Source of the DNA: an uncultured Desulfobulbaceae bacterium
GTDB taxonomy: Bacteria; Desulfobacterota; Desulfobulbia; Desulfobulbales; Desulfocapsaceae
DNA length: 47,377 nucleotides
Assembly: GCA_947311315.1 (NCBI GenBank)
Contig: CAMZKN010000059.1
Location: 1 to 47,377, forward strand
Reading direction: 5' to 3'
A program made the translations under genes and the position numbers. The notes under the pieces were generated by a model. That model saw only the letters and a list, made by a program, of their open reading frames with translations, searched no databases and was not told the DNA's origin. Shown here in pieces: positions 32,211 to 41,592 of this stretch (the stretch's first letter is position 1; each line of letters begins with the position of its first letter).

Positions 32211-34747
32211 GCTGCTCTGTCCCGATCCAGCACCTCTCTGACCTTGGCCGCCAGATCCTGCGTACTAAACGGCTTCTGAATAAAATCCGTTCCTTCATCG
32301 AGGATACCGCGGTGGGCTATTACATTAGCCGTATAACCGGACATATAAATAACCTTGAGATGCTTATATCTTTCAATGACCCTGCTGAACAGCTCTTTAC
32401 CATTCATTCCGGGCATAACGACATCAGTAAGCATTAAATCCAGTGTCCCTTTGTGCTGATCGAGTATATGCAATGCATCATCCCCGTCTTCCGCAACAAG
32501 AACGTCATAACCCTTTCGCTGAAGGATAGTGAACACCAGGCTTCTCACCTGGTCGTTATCTTCAACCAGCAAGATGGTTTCGGCCCCACCCGGATCTAGA
32601 ACGATTGGTTCCGGCAGTTCATTTTCGATCTCGATTTTCCCGGAGAAGGGCATAAAAATATTAAACGTTGTGCCTTTCCCAAGTTCACTGTACACCCAGA
32701 TATTGCCACCATGCTGTTTTGCAATTCCATAAACTGTTGCCAGCCCCAACCCAGTACCCTGCTTGCCTTTTGTGGAGAAAAACGGCTCAAAAATCTGCCT
32801 GCAGGTCTCTTCATCCATGCCACAGCCAGTATCACTGACACTTAACATCACATATTCACCAGGCTTTACCCCCTGATGCCTTTGAGCATATTCCTCATCC
32901 AAGGATACCTGTAGTGTTTCTATTGTCATATTTCCGCCATCCGGCATGGCATCAGAAGCATTGGTGGCAAGATTTAAAATCATCTGCTCTATCTGGCCGA
33001 TATCCCCAAGAATATGTAAAGGATGAGGTGAGGTAATTATTTGAATTTCTATATCTTCTCTGATAGTGCGCCGCATCAGTTTTTCAACACCGTTTGCCAC
33101 TTCATTCATGTCAAGTTGTTTGTATTCCAGGGTTTGCTTGCGACTGAAAGCCAGAAGCTGGTGCACAAGGTTACGTGCCCGCACGCCGGCATTGACAATT
33201 TCCTGAATCGAATCCCTGTGCACATCCTCTGCAGAAATATCTTCAAGAAGCATTTCACCGTACCCGATAATCGGAGACAGAAGATTATTGAGATCATGGG
33301 CAACGCCTCCGGCAAGGCGGCCGATGGATTCCAGTTTCTGTACTTGTTGAAACTGCTCCTCAAGTTTCACCCTTTCATTTTCAGACTGTTTCCATTTACT
33401 GATATCCTGAGTAACGGAGATCAAAAATTCTTCATTCTCCAATCGCAATGGCCGGGCAGAAAAAAGCGTGTCAATAATTTTCCCGGATTTGGTTCTTCTC
33501 TGCACTTCGATATTGCGAACAGAACCTTCACTGTTAATTTTTTCAACAATCTTTTGACGATCTTCAGGATCACACCAGCTTTGCAGCTCCAATGAACTTT
33601 TCCCAATGACTTCTTCCTGTCGATACCCCATGAGTTCAAGAAAAGAATTATTAACCTCGATATACCGACCACTTTCAATACCACTCAACACCACCCATAC
33701 AGGTGCTGTTTGAAAGGTACTTTCATATTTTTTCAAAGAAAGGTGGAGCTCTTTTTCAATCGTTTTTCTATGGGTAATATCAAGGGCCGTAAAAGTTACG
33801 CCCTTTGATAGATCCTCTGCAACCATGGGCGTGGAGCTAAGTAGCACATCGATCATTGTCCCATCTTTTCGCTGCCATTGCGTTTCTACGGTTCCTGTGC
33901 CAATCTCACGGATTTGATGATATTTTTCATTCCCCACATAGGCATAATCTACAGCGTCTTTATAGAGTATTCTGGAACTTTTCCCTATAAGCTCATCTTC
34001 AGCATAACCGGTGATCTCGCATATACGTTCGTTGACCTGCGTCAGTATTCTATCAACGACCACACCTATTCCAGTTGGTGCTGCCCGAAAAACGCTCCGC
34101 AGATACTGTTCACTTTCACGAATAACGCTTCGCATCTGATAGTTTTCGGTCACATCCCGGAAAACTAGCACTACCCCGGTAACAGTACCATCATTGGCCC
34201 GGATGGGAGCAGCAGAGTCGGCAATATGGTATTTCCTTCCATCCTTGGCAATCAACATAGTGTGGTTTGCCAGACCGACTATTTTTCCCGTTTCAAAAAC
34301 TCTGTTTGCAGGATTAACTGCCGGTTCACGGGATTGCGCATTAACAATATGAAAAACATCGTCCATGGGCTTTCCCGAGGCTTCTGCCATTGTCCATCCT
34401 GTAAGTTCTACTGCCACAGGATTTAATTGAACGACATTACCTTTTATATCAGTGACAATAACCGCATCACCAATAGAATTAAAAATTGCACTCAGGTTTT
34501 CTTCCCTTTGTTGCAACTCCACCAAGTCCTTTTTATGCCTACGCTCATGATTCCTCAACAAACCAGCGATAACCACTCCAGACACCAGGACAACAACAAC
34601 CAGAATACATTGAAAAATACGGTTCATGGAGGAGGAATAGAGCATAGCCATCACAATGGCCAGAGTAAAAAAAGCCACCAGAAAAGCGGCATAACGACTG
34701 AGGAAAGCGGAGAGATTAGATTCGTGTTGTTCTGTCAATGGATACAT
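32207..34747 (-). CDS. Membrane PAS hybrid histidine kinase with receiver domain
   Basis: 846-residue signalling protein. Two membrane helices lie at about 18-38 and 46-64 with almost no periplasmic loop, so the signal is probably sensed by the PAS domains. Three PAS domains follow at about 82-200, 210-328 and 335-455. The HisKA helix has H484 in GRLAGGVAHDLNNLLSP. The ATPase domain has NLATNASDAMPDGG, DTGCGMD and GTGLGLATVYGI. The C-terminal receiver has the phosphoacceptor D775 in LMLTDVVMPGMNG. No partner regulator is adjacent, so the target is unknown. Confidence 0.93.
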   Translation of the reverse strand: MYPLTEQHESNLSAFLSRYAAFLVAFFTLAIVMAMLYSSSMNRIFQCILVVVVLVSGVVIAGLLRNHERRHKKDLVELQQREENLSAIFNSIGDAVIVTDIKGNVVQLNPVAVELTGWTMAEASGKPMDDVFHIVNAQSREPAVNPANRVFETGKIVGLANHTMLIAKDGRKYHIADSAAPIRANDGTVTGVVLVFRDVTENYQMRSVIRESEQYLRSVFRAAPTGIGVVVDRILTQVNERICEITGYAEDELIGKSSRILYKDAVDYAYVGNEKYHQIREIGTGTVETQWQRKDGTMIDVLLSSTPMVAEDLSKGVTFTALDITHRKTIEKELHLSLKKYESTFQTAPVWVVLSGIESGRYIEVNNSFLELMGYRQEEVIGKSSLELQSWCDPEDRQKIVEKINSEGSVRNIEVQRRTKSGKIIDTLFSARPLRLENEEFLISVTQDISKWKQSENERVKLEEQFQQVQKLESIGRLAGGVAHDLNNLLSPIIGYGEMLLEDISAEDVHRDSIQEIVNAGVRARNLVHQLLAFSRKQTLEYKQLDMNEVANGVEKLMRRTIREDIEIQIITSPHPLHILGDIGQIEQMILNLATNASDAMPDGGNMTIETLQVSLDEEYAQRHQGVKPGEYVMLSVSDTGCGMDEETCRQIFEPFFSTKGKQGTGLGLATVYGIAKQHGGNIWVYSELGKGTTFNIFMPFSGKIEIENELPEPIVLDPGGAETILLVEDNDQVRSLVFTILQRKGYDVLVAEDGDDALHILDQHKGTLDLMLTDVVMPGMNGKELFSRVIERYKHLKVIYMSGYTANVIAHRGILDEGTDFIQKPFSTQDLAAKVREVLDRDRAA

Positions 34748-34837
34748 CTCCTGAGAATAAGTGCTATTGCTACAAACCTATCGTATTTTTGCACCTTTAT
34801 CTAGATTTTTCTAACTGGTTGCATGATTATGCGTAAA

Positions 34838-35752
34838 TCACGGTATATAACGTACTTCTCCACTGTATTCAGTTTTCACAAAACCATCTTCTAATCTGAG
34901 TACAAGCCCCCCATATTCATCAACTCTCAAAACTTCTGCACGGTATTGCGGTGCTGTCATAACATCAAAGCCGTAAACAACTTTTTTGCCGACCGTATCA
35001 GACAACTCTAACCATCTCTGAAGAAGCATATGCCTCCCGGCAGAACCACTAAAAGATTCTCCCCGCAATTCAAGGGCCTCTTCATGATAAAGTAGACCAA
35101 AACACCAGGCAAGTTTTGCCAGAAAAAGCGTGGTAAATTCGGTTAGGTTACTATGTTTACCAAGGATTTCAGCAAGAGAGACTGCACAATCAGTAAGTTC
35201 AGACGGAAAAGCACGGTTATTGACATTGATGCCAAAACCAACAAGTGTAAACTCTTCCCCGTGTGTACGTTCGGTATATGTTTCAATCAGAAACCCGGCG
35301 AGTTTCCTGCCATCGACAAGAAGATCATTCACCCAGCGCAGCAAGGCCTCATCCCCACCTGATTCCCGAACCGCCTCGCAACAGGCAACGCCAACGGCCA
35401 AAGAGACAAATTGACGAGATTGAGGCAACAGGGTGTTGGCGTGGATCATGCAACCCCAGACGCCACCGGCCGGAGCATGCCACTCCCTGGTAAAACGGCC
35501 CTTACAACTGCTCATCGTGTCTGCCAGAATAACAGTACCACTGGCAACAGATTTTCCATCATCAGCTGCAAGGCGGATAAGCTCGCGACCATAATCCATA
35601 GCTCTTGGTAGACTGGAATGACTCTCTATTACAGAGCCAACAAAGGCACCATATCTGATAATTTTCGAATCACTACATCTGTGGGTAACGGGAGATACCT
35701 GACGTTTCAGACAATCCAAAACGGCCTGTGGAGTTGGACTGTTTTCAGCCAT
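34838..35752 (-). CDS. birA: Biotin--protein ligase (BirA-type, no repressor domain)
   Basis: Activates biotin as biotinyl-AMP and attaches it to a lysine of acceptor proteins. The central catalytic region includes CKGRFTREWHAPAGGVWGCM (GRG-like loop, here KGRFTREW) and LRWVNDLLVDGRKLAGFLIET, matching the KWPNDLLVDGKKLAGIL motif of ligases. VGFGINVNNR is also typical. There is no N-terminal DNA-binding domain, so it is the monofunctional class. It is coupled (TAATG) to a biotinyl-like protein upstream, and a biotinylated carboxyltransferase lies at 45460. The glycine-rich loop is less regular than in E. coli BirA. Confidence 0.88.
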   Translation of the reverse strand: MAENSPTPQAVLDCLKRQVSPVTHRCSDSKIIRYGAFVGSVIESHSSLPRAMDYGRELIRLAADDGKSVASGTVILADTMSSCKGRFTREWHAPAGGVWGCMIHANTLLPQSRQFVSLAVGVACCEAVRESGGDEALLRWVNDLLVDGRKLAGFLIETYTERTHGEEFTLVGFGINVNNRAFPSELTDCAVSLAEILGKHSNLTEFTTLFLAKLAWCFGLLYHEEALELRGESFSGSAGRHMLLQRWLELSDTVGKKVVYGFDVMTAPQYRAEVLRVDEYGGLVLRLEDGFVKTEYSGEVRYIP

Positions 35753-36408
35753 TAGTGGTCAGTGTCCCAATCCGCCTTAACCCTGGTAATAATCTTTTGA
35801 ATCAGTGGCAGTTTTTCCGGCGCACAGATACCAATTAACGGTTCTCCCTGAGCAACAGAGACACCAGGCTTAAAATAAACAGAATGAATAACTCCCTGTT
35901 CACCTTTATAATAGACAGGCGTGTCACGCTTCATCAGGGACATGGTGAGTATCTCGTCACCGGAATCAATGGTAATCGCCCGCGCTCCCTTTTTATCAAT
36001 GCGCGATTGAATATCCATTGCAAAAAAATACTTTGCCGTCTCGGGAGCAGAAAAAAGAGAGAGCACTTCCTTTAAGATATTCTCTATAATTTCTTTCTTT
36101 TTCAAAGGATGTTTAATGGTCAGGAGTTTTTCACCCGCCTCAACAAACTGTCCCTCAAACTCCAGATGTATTCCCGTAACAATACCGTTTGTACCGGCAG
36201 AGATATTCTTCGGGTTTCTCTCACGATTTATTTCATAGAGAAGAGTACCGGGAATCTGTCCCCACTCACCGCCGGGGCCTGTCACTTCCTGCCCATCACT
36301 CACCTTAAAAGTGACTCTGCCCGTATGGATTGCGTAGATGTCCACATAGTCAAAAGGATCCGATTTATATTGAGCCAACAATGCATCAAAGTCTATTTCA
36401 TCTGCCAT
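35752..36408 (-). CDS. Divergent biotinyl/lipoyl-domain protein next to birA
   Basis: 218 residues with two barrel-sandwich-like halves. The first is around 28-100 (GTNGIVTGIHLEFEGQFVEA). The second, around 145-196, reads DSGDEILTMSLMKRDTP then GVIHSVYFKPGVSVAQGEPL, which aligns with biotinyl domains. The modified lysine would be K160 in LMKR instead of the usual AMKM. The gene overlaps birA, supporting a biotin-related role, but the altered motif means biotinylation is uncertain. No biotin carboxylase gene is nearby. It is divergent from ydbH across a 152-base gap. Confidence 0.65.
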   Translation of the reverse strand: MADEIDFDALLAQYKSDPFDYVDIYAIHTGRVTFKVSDGQEVTGPGGEWGQIPGTLLYEINRERNPKNISAGTNGIVTGIHLEFEGQFVEAGEKLLTIKHPLKKKEIIENILKEVLSLFSAPETAKYFFAMDIQSRIDKKGARAITIDSGDEILTMSLMKRDTPVYYKGEQGVIHSVYFKPGVSVAQGEPLIGICAPEKLPLIQKIITRVKADWDTDH

Positions 36409-36560
36409 ACCAACAACCTGTTTTTTTCAATTATTATAAGAAGTAAAGAATGGAACCCGCCGCTAAAAAGATCTTTTTTTCATGCAAGTCCCAAGCAATA
36501 CGTTTATACTGAGAGAAGAGTTACAAGGCAAGGTTATTTTTTCCAACATCCCACAGCATA

Positions 36561-38951
36561 ATGATAAAATTATTTCGAAAACTTCTGGCCCCAGTTGCCA
36601 TTCTCATACTATCCGGTGGGATTTTTTTCCTTTCTCTCCCCTACCTTGTCGATTCTTTCATTCTCCCTGAAATTGCCCGACGCCTCCCCTTCTCCGCAAA
36701 AATGATGGGGATAAGTAAAATTTCACCATATTCCATGCGAGGCATGATTTCCCTGGGCCAAGGCAACGATGAAACAGTGTCAGTCCCCAGATTCGAACTG
36801 CACTACACACCACAAAAACTGCTTTCAGGTACAATAGATACTCTTACCTTCGATGGAGCATTAATCCATCTCGCATTGCGGGATAACACTTTAAGTCTTT
36901 ATGGCTCCCCTTCTGAACCTGTCACAACAACGCCCAAAGCCAATTCCTTTTCTCTGGTCACACCTTTTGCCGTGCAGACAATTATCGCCAGAAATTGCAC
37001 AATTATCCTCCATAGGGACAGCGGCGGAGAACTTGTCTTTGCTGCTAACGTAGAGCTAACATTAGATTTTTCCGATGCAGCAAACAGTGGAAAACTGCTT
37101 ACCACAGCAAACGGAAACGTACAATTGGCAGGGGCTTTTCCCCTTACATCCAGTCTGAAAATAACGACAAATACAAAAGGGTATAGAGTTGTTTGCAAAG
37201 TCAATTCTCCTGATATAACGCCGGTGGCAACTCTTTTTCCCCAGCTGAAAGAATTGCACCTGAGCGGGCAATTCAACGCAAACAGCCGCCTGGATATTCA
37301 AAGTGATCTGCAGACAATAATAGACTACGAGGCTACGATTCGCCTCCCGGCTTTCAAGGCTGCGTTAAACACGGTTGCACTAAAAAATCGCACAGCGGAT
37401 GCACCGGTGCAAATCCAGCTCAAAGGAGACAGCACAAAGGTTTCTTTTTCCATCGATAATCTACATCTTAGCACCCCTCAACAGGCAGACATTGATGTGG
37501 AAGGTGAATATGATCTTACAGCTAAGACCTTTAAAGGCTCAAGCCGCCTGCAAAGTGCACTAAGCTCCTCTCCTGTGGAAATGATCTTTAGCGGAGGCCA
37601 CAAAGAAGAAAAAACACATCTCAACTATTCACTCAAAGGTGGGCCTTTTCTGCTGGCAGAGAAAAGATTTAATCTCAACCAGCTAAAGAGCAATGGAAGC
37701 GTAGATTTTGAGAAAGGGAATATCCGCGCGACACTAAACAGCCATATTGCTGAAATAAATGACAGAAAAAGTGGTGTTTCACTCGTTAACGTATCACTGA
37801 ATATGCCAATGCAGTTTGCTGAAAACTCTATTCCGACAAAGGGATCTTTTTCCATCGAACAGATCCGCTATCAGGATACCATGAGCGGCAGTGTGCAGGC
37901 ATCTTTGAACGTATCACCTGACACACTTGCTTTCACCACACTTTTCACCACGCCATTTATCCCCTCTCTGCAGATGTCCTGTACCGGTTCCCCCACCCAG
38001 ACTGCCTCTCTGTCCGTACACTGCAATCTGCCAAAAACCATGGTTGATTCCACTTTATTGCCATCTTTTTTAGAGCTCCCCGAAGATTTTACCTTTACCG
38101 GACACATTGCTGCTGATTCCAGTTTCAATGTGGGTGGCACAGCACCTGAAGGAAAACTCCATATCACACTGACGGATGGTTCCATAAATTTTGCAGACAA
38201 CCAACTCTCTGACATCTCGGCAGACCTTGATTTCCCACGATTGCCAACCCTTGAGACCTCCCCCAGCCAACTGTGTACCATTGGAACACTGGAATTTGGC
38301 AAAATTAAGATGTCCAATGCCAGGATCCGGTTTCGAATAGAAAACCAGCATGCTCTCTTTTTGGAAAAAACAGAGATAAACTGGTCTGGAGGAATGGTCG
38401 AGGCTGGTAGCCTGCGTCTTTCAACCCCTTTTAAAAAGCTGGAAACAACATTCTACTGCGATCGACTTAACTTCACAGAACTATTAGAACAGTTCGGAGT
38501 CAAAGACACAGAAGGCCAGGGCTCACTCAACGGCAAACTGCCCATCGTCTTTTCGGAAAAAGGAATAACATTTGACGATGGTTTTCTATTTTCGACGCCA
38601 GGCAAAAGTGGTATAGTCCGATTTAACAATACTGAACAGCTGCGCCAGGGGATGCCGGACATCGCCCAGGCGGCATATCTGGATTATTCGTTAAAGGCCA
38701 TGAAAAATTTCTCCTACAACTGGACAAGGCTGACATTCAACAGCGAGGGAGACGATTTGCTCATTGCGATGCAACTGGATGGAAAGCCGGCAGAACCACT
38801 GCCTTTTGGTTATAAAAATGGCCAGATTGTGCCTCAAAAAAAAGGGGCCGGTCTGCAACACCCGATAGAACTGGATATTAATTTTCGCCTTCCTTTAAAG
38901 GATCTATTTCAATATGGCACCAACATTCAATCCATGATGGAGAATATGTAA
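36561..38951 (+). CDS. ydbH: YdbH-like AsmA/TAM-type envelope lipid transport protein
   Basis: 796-residue protein with an N-terminal membrane anchor (residues about 5-32) and a long beta-rich periplasmic part, as in the AsmA-like bridge proteins that move phospholipids to the outer membrane. The C-terminal GYKNGQIVPQKKGAGLQHPIELDINFRLPLKDLFQYG region is the YdbH end. Identification relies mainly on the following two genes, which encode YnbE-like and YdbL-like proteins in the same order as in E. coli. The ynbE ATG starts one base after its stop. Confidence 0.8.
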   Translation: MIKLFRKLLAPVAILILSGGIFFLSLPYLVDSFILPEIARRLPFSAKMMGISKISPYSMRGMISLGQGNDETVSVPRFELHYTPQKLLSGTIDTLTFDGALIHLALRDNTLSLYGSPSEPVTTTPKANSFSLVTPFAVQTIIARNCTIILHRDSGGELVFAANVELTLDFSDAANSGKLLTTANGNVQLAGAFPLTSSLKITTNTKGYRVVCKVNSPDITPVATLFPQLKELHLSGQFNANSRLDIQSDLQTIIDYEATIRLPAFKAALNTVALKNRTADAPVQIQLKGDSTKVSFSIDNLHLSTPQQADIDVEGEYDLTAKTFKGSSRLQSALSSSPVEMIFSGGHKEEKTHLNYSLKGGPFLLAEKRFNLNQLKSNGSVDFEKGNIRATLNSHIAEINDRKSGVSLVNVSLNMPMQFAENSIPTKGSFSIEQIRYQDTMSGSVQASLNVSPDTLAFTTLFTTPFIPSLQMSCTGSPTQTASLSVHCNLPKTMVDSTLLPSFLELPEDFTFTGHIAADSSFNVGGTAPEGKLHITLTDGSINFADNQLSDISADLDFPRLPTLETSPSQLCTIGTLEFGKIKMSNARIRFRIENQHALFLEKTEINWSGGMVEAGSLRLSTPFKKLETTFYCDRLNFTELLEQFGVKDTEGQGSLNGKLPIVFSEKGITFDDGFLFSTPGKSGIVRFNNTEQLRQGMPDIAQAAYLDYSLKAMKNFSYNWTRLTFNSEGDDLLIAMQLDGKPAEPLPFGYKNGQIVPQKKGAGLQHPIELDINFRLPLKDLFQYGTNIQSMMENM

Positions 38952-38952
38952 A

Positions 38953-39150
38953 ATGACATCCCTGAAAAAAACTCTGGCCGCCTTCTGCTGCATTGCCGGT
39001 TTACTGGCTTTTGGCGCCTGCACCAGACATGAGGTCGAAATTAAACCGGTGGAAATCAAACCAATCCACATCACCATAGATATCAACGTAAAAGTTGATA
39101 GAGCACTGGATGATTTTTTTGGTGACCTGGACGAAGCCCAGGCCGAATAA
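38953..39150 (+). CDS. ynbE: YnbE-like outer membrane lipoprotein
   Basis: 65-residue lipoprotein with a signal ending in the lipobox LLAFGAC. The short mature part contains KPIHITIDINVKVDRALDDFF, the conserved YnbE core that augments the YdbH beta structure at the outer membrane. It follows ydbH immediately and precedes ydbL by 33 bases. Confidence 0.85.
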   Translation: MTSLKKTLAAFCCIAGLLAFGACTRHEVEIKPVEIKPIHITIDINVKVDRALDDFFGDLDEAQAE

Positions 39151-39183
39151 GCGTTTCTACTCCTGAACAGATAGAGGTATACC

Positions 39184-39558
39184 ATGCATAAAAATGTTTC
39201 TCGTTTTTCCTTTCTTTTTATCTTAATCACCTGCTGCTTTTTTATAACAACCCTAGCTCATTCTGCCTCCATCAAAAGCAGAATGGCCGCCAGGATACCC
39301 ACAATAAACAGCCTGAAAACACAGGGTGTGATCGGTGAAAACAGCGTTGGACTGCTGGAATATCGCAGTGCGAAGAAACCTCAACAGGATCTTGTTGCGG
39401 CTGAGAACAAGGATCGAAATCTCGTTTACAAGGCCATTGGCAAACAGCAGGGAGTTTCCGCAACACTCGTTGGACAACGGCGGGCAAAACAGATTGTTGC
39501 TGCGGGCAAAGCCGGACAATGGTTTCAAAAGGCCGATGGTAGTTGGTATAAGAAATAG
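39184..39558 (+). CDS. ydbL: YdbL-like periplasmic protein (DUF1318)
   Basis: 124 residues with a signal peptide (ending AHSAS). The mature protein has SLKTQGVIGENSVGLLEYR, VAAENKDRNLVYKAIGKQQG and GQWFQKADGSWYKK, all characteristic of DUF1318/YdbL. In E. coli YdbL interacts with the YdbH-YnbE complex. It ends 11 bases before cmoA. Confidence 0.88.
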   Translation: MHKNVSRFSFLFILITCCFFITTLAHSASIKSRMAARIPTINSLKTQGVIGENSVGLLEYRSAKKPQQDLVAAENKDRNLVYKAIGKQQGVSATLVGQRRAKQIVAAGKAGQWFQKADGSWYKK

Positions 39559-39569
39559 TAATTGTAAAA

Positions 39570-40307
39570 ATGACAGATTCCCCAAGAGATACCATCTTTA
39601 GTGCAGATTCTGTCACGGAAGATTTTGTTTTCAACGAACGGGTGGTCGAGGTATTTGACGATATGCTCGACCGTTCGGTTCCCCATTACCGTGAAGTTAT
39701 CCATGCGACTTCGAATCTTCTTGAGCGATACCTGCAAAAAGAGGATAGCGTATACGACCTCGGTTGCGCCACTGGAACAACACTACTTGAATTTTCCCGA
39801 ATCCTTGAAGCTAAAGATCTACAATTTATTGGCATTGATAATTCCGAGCCAATGCTCACTAAGGCCAGGCTAAAGGCAGAAATCTTTTCAAAAAAACATA
39901 AACTCTCTTTTTTACTCGAAGACATCACCAGCTTTGACCATGCAGGTGCCGGGGCCATTATCCTCAACTATACGCTGCAATTCATCCGGCCATTACAGCG
40001 TGAAGGATTTTTACAACGCCTTTTCAACAATCTTCGACCGGGAGGCGTTCTGATCCTCAGTGAAAAAGTGCTCAGCCACGACAGCAAGCTCAACCGAAAA
40101 TACATCGATATCTACCACCATTTTAAAAAATCCAGAGGCTACTCGGAACTTGAAATTGCCAAAAAACGCGAGGCTCTGGAAAATGTCCTTATCCCCTTCT
40201 CCATCAATGAGAATGTAACCATGCTGCAAAACTGCGGTTTTGAATCCGTTGAAACCTATTTTCAATGGTTTAACTTTGTCTCGTTTGTTGCAGTCAAACC
40301 TGAATAA
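39570..40307 (+). CDS. cmoA: Carboxy-SAM synthase CmoA
   Basis: Makes carboxy-S-adenosylmethionine from SAM and prephenate for modification of the tRNA wobble uridine. 245 residues, with the CmoA start DTIFSADSVTEDFVFNERVVEVFDDMLDRSVPHY (split by reading), the SAM motif VYDLGCATGTTLLEF and the IGIDNSEPML strand. Length equals the E. coli protein closely. It is followed 13 bases later by cmoB, its functional partner. Confidence 0.95.
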   Translation: MTDSPRDTIFSADSVTEDFVFNERVVEVFDDMLDRSVPHYREVIHATSNLLERYLQKEDSVYDLGCATGTTLLEFSRILEAKDLQFIGIDNSEPMLTKARLKAEIFSKKHKLSFLLEDITSFDHAGAGAIILNYTLQFIRPLQREGFLQRLFNNLRPGGVLILSEKVLSHDSKLNRKYIDIYHHFKKSRGYSELEIAKKREALENVLIPFSINENVTMLQNCGFESVETYFQWFNFVSFVAVKPE

Positions 40308-40320
40308 TTACCTGTAAATA

Positions 40321-41283
40321 ATGAACTATCTCTCCAAACTGCCAGACTCAGCCCGTGCAGGCGATATCGAACAGATCCATACCCGGCGCCAAACATGGGT
40401 AAATCAGCAGAAAAAGGGTTTTCTCCGCTATAGAAATCCATACAAACAGCTGAGTACATTCAAGGCAGAACAGATTGATTTTTCAGGTGATAAGGTTACC
40501 ATTGGACACCACGATGAAGTTGACGACGCATCACGTCAAATCATAAGTGAAAACCTCAAAGCTTTCATGCCATGGCGCAAAGGCCCGTTTTCCGTATTTG
40601 GTATCGACATTGATGCAGAATGGCGCAGTGAACGCAAATGGAACAGGGTGACACCCGTTCTGCCGGATCTTGAAGGCAAGATCATCGCCGACATCGGCTG
40701 CAACAACGGCTACTATATGTTTCGCATGAGCCACCAGCGTCCCGAATTTGTGTTGGGATTTGAACCATCCGTACAACACTATTTCTGCTTCAAGGCACTC
40801 AACGCCATGGCACAACGGCCGGAGCTGGAAATTGACCTTCTCGGTATCGAGCACCTGCACCTCTTTGAAACGTGCTTTGACATTGTATTTCTAATGGGCA
40901 TCATCTACCATCGCCCCTCCCCGGTTGACACCCTGCGGGATATTTTTCTCGCTCTACAACCTGGAGGAACCCTAATTGTCGAGTCCCAGGCACTACCAGG
41001 AGACGGCCCATTTGCTCTCTTCCCTGATAAAACCTACGCCAAGGTTCCTGGCACATATTTCGTCCCCACCGCCCACTGCCTGCGCAACTGGTTGCAAAAA
41101 GCCGGATTTATAGACATCGATATCTTCTGCACTCATCCCATGAACGAAAAGGAACAACGGCGAACAGACTGGATGCACTTCGAATCCTTTACCGATTTTC
41201 TCGACCCGGATGATCCGCAGATGACCGTGGAAGGATATCCCGCACCCTGCAGGGTTTATATCAGTGCGAGGAAGAAAGGATGA
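40321..41283 (+). CDS. cmoB: tRNA U34 carboxymethyltransferase CmoB
   Basis: Uses carboxy-SAM to convert 5-hydroxyuridine to 5-oxyacetyluridine at position 34 of several tRNAs. 320 residues. GPFSVFGIDIDAEWRSERKW precedes the SAM motif KIIADIGCNNGYYMFRM; VLGFEPSVQHYFCF and FLMGIIYHRPSPVDTLR are the other family marks. Its order with cmoA supports the call. Confidence 0.96.
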   Translation: MNYLSKLPDSARAGDIEQIHTRRQTWVNQQKKGFLRYRNPYKQLSTFKAEQIDFSGDKVTIGHHDEVDDASRQIISENLKAFMPWRKGPFSVFGIDIDAEWRSERKWNRVTPVLPDLEGKIIADIGCNNGYYMFRMSHQRPEFVLGFEPSVQHYFCFKALNAMAQRPELEIDLLGIEHLHLFETCFDIVFLMGIIYHRPSPVDTLRDIFLALQPGGTLIVESQALPGDGPFALFPDKTYAKVPGTYFVPTAHCLRNWLQKAGFIDIDIFCTHPMNEKEQRRTDWMHFESFTDFLDPDDPQMTVEGYPAPCRVYISARKKG

Positions 41284-41592
41284 TGGTTAAGTAAAAACTC
41301 TCCATCTCATTTGTTGGGGTGTAATACGAAAAAGACAAGATTTACAGATTGTTAACTCATCGATTTAATACTTTAATTTGAATATCGAATGTCGAAGGAA
41401 GAGAAAACCTTCTGCTGTTCAACATTCCTTGTTCGATATTCGATATTCGTCTTCTAATGTTCAGTATTCATTTTTGCACTGTACCCTCCACCTTGTTGCG
41501 AGTTTATTAAAGAAAATTTGCCTTTCAATGCCAGTATGATTACACTGGCATTTCAGTTAACAACATCATATTCCGAGCAGAGGAGCTTATCT
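41284..41592. repeat. Intergenic region with family B repeat copy 2
   Basis: The 309-base gap holds a second copy of the dispersed repeat at 41407-41475. Just upstream, 41382-41401 (AATATCGAATGTCGAAGGAA) is inverted relative to CCTTGTTCGATATTCGATAT at 41427-41446, giving a hairpin. AGAGGAGC before the next ATG is a ribosome site. No gene was found in the gap. Confidence 0.7.

Noticed and set aside
33041..33595. Rightward frame of 184 codons opposite the histidine kinase
   Set aside because: The kinase has all domains in the leftward frame, and the opposite frame has no features.
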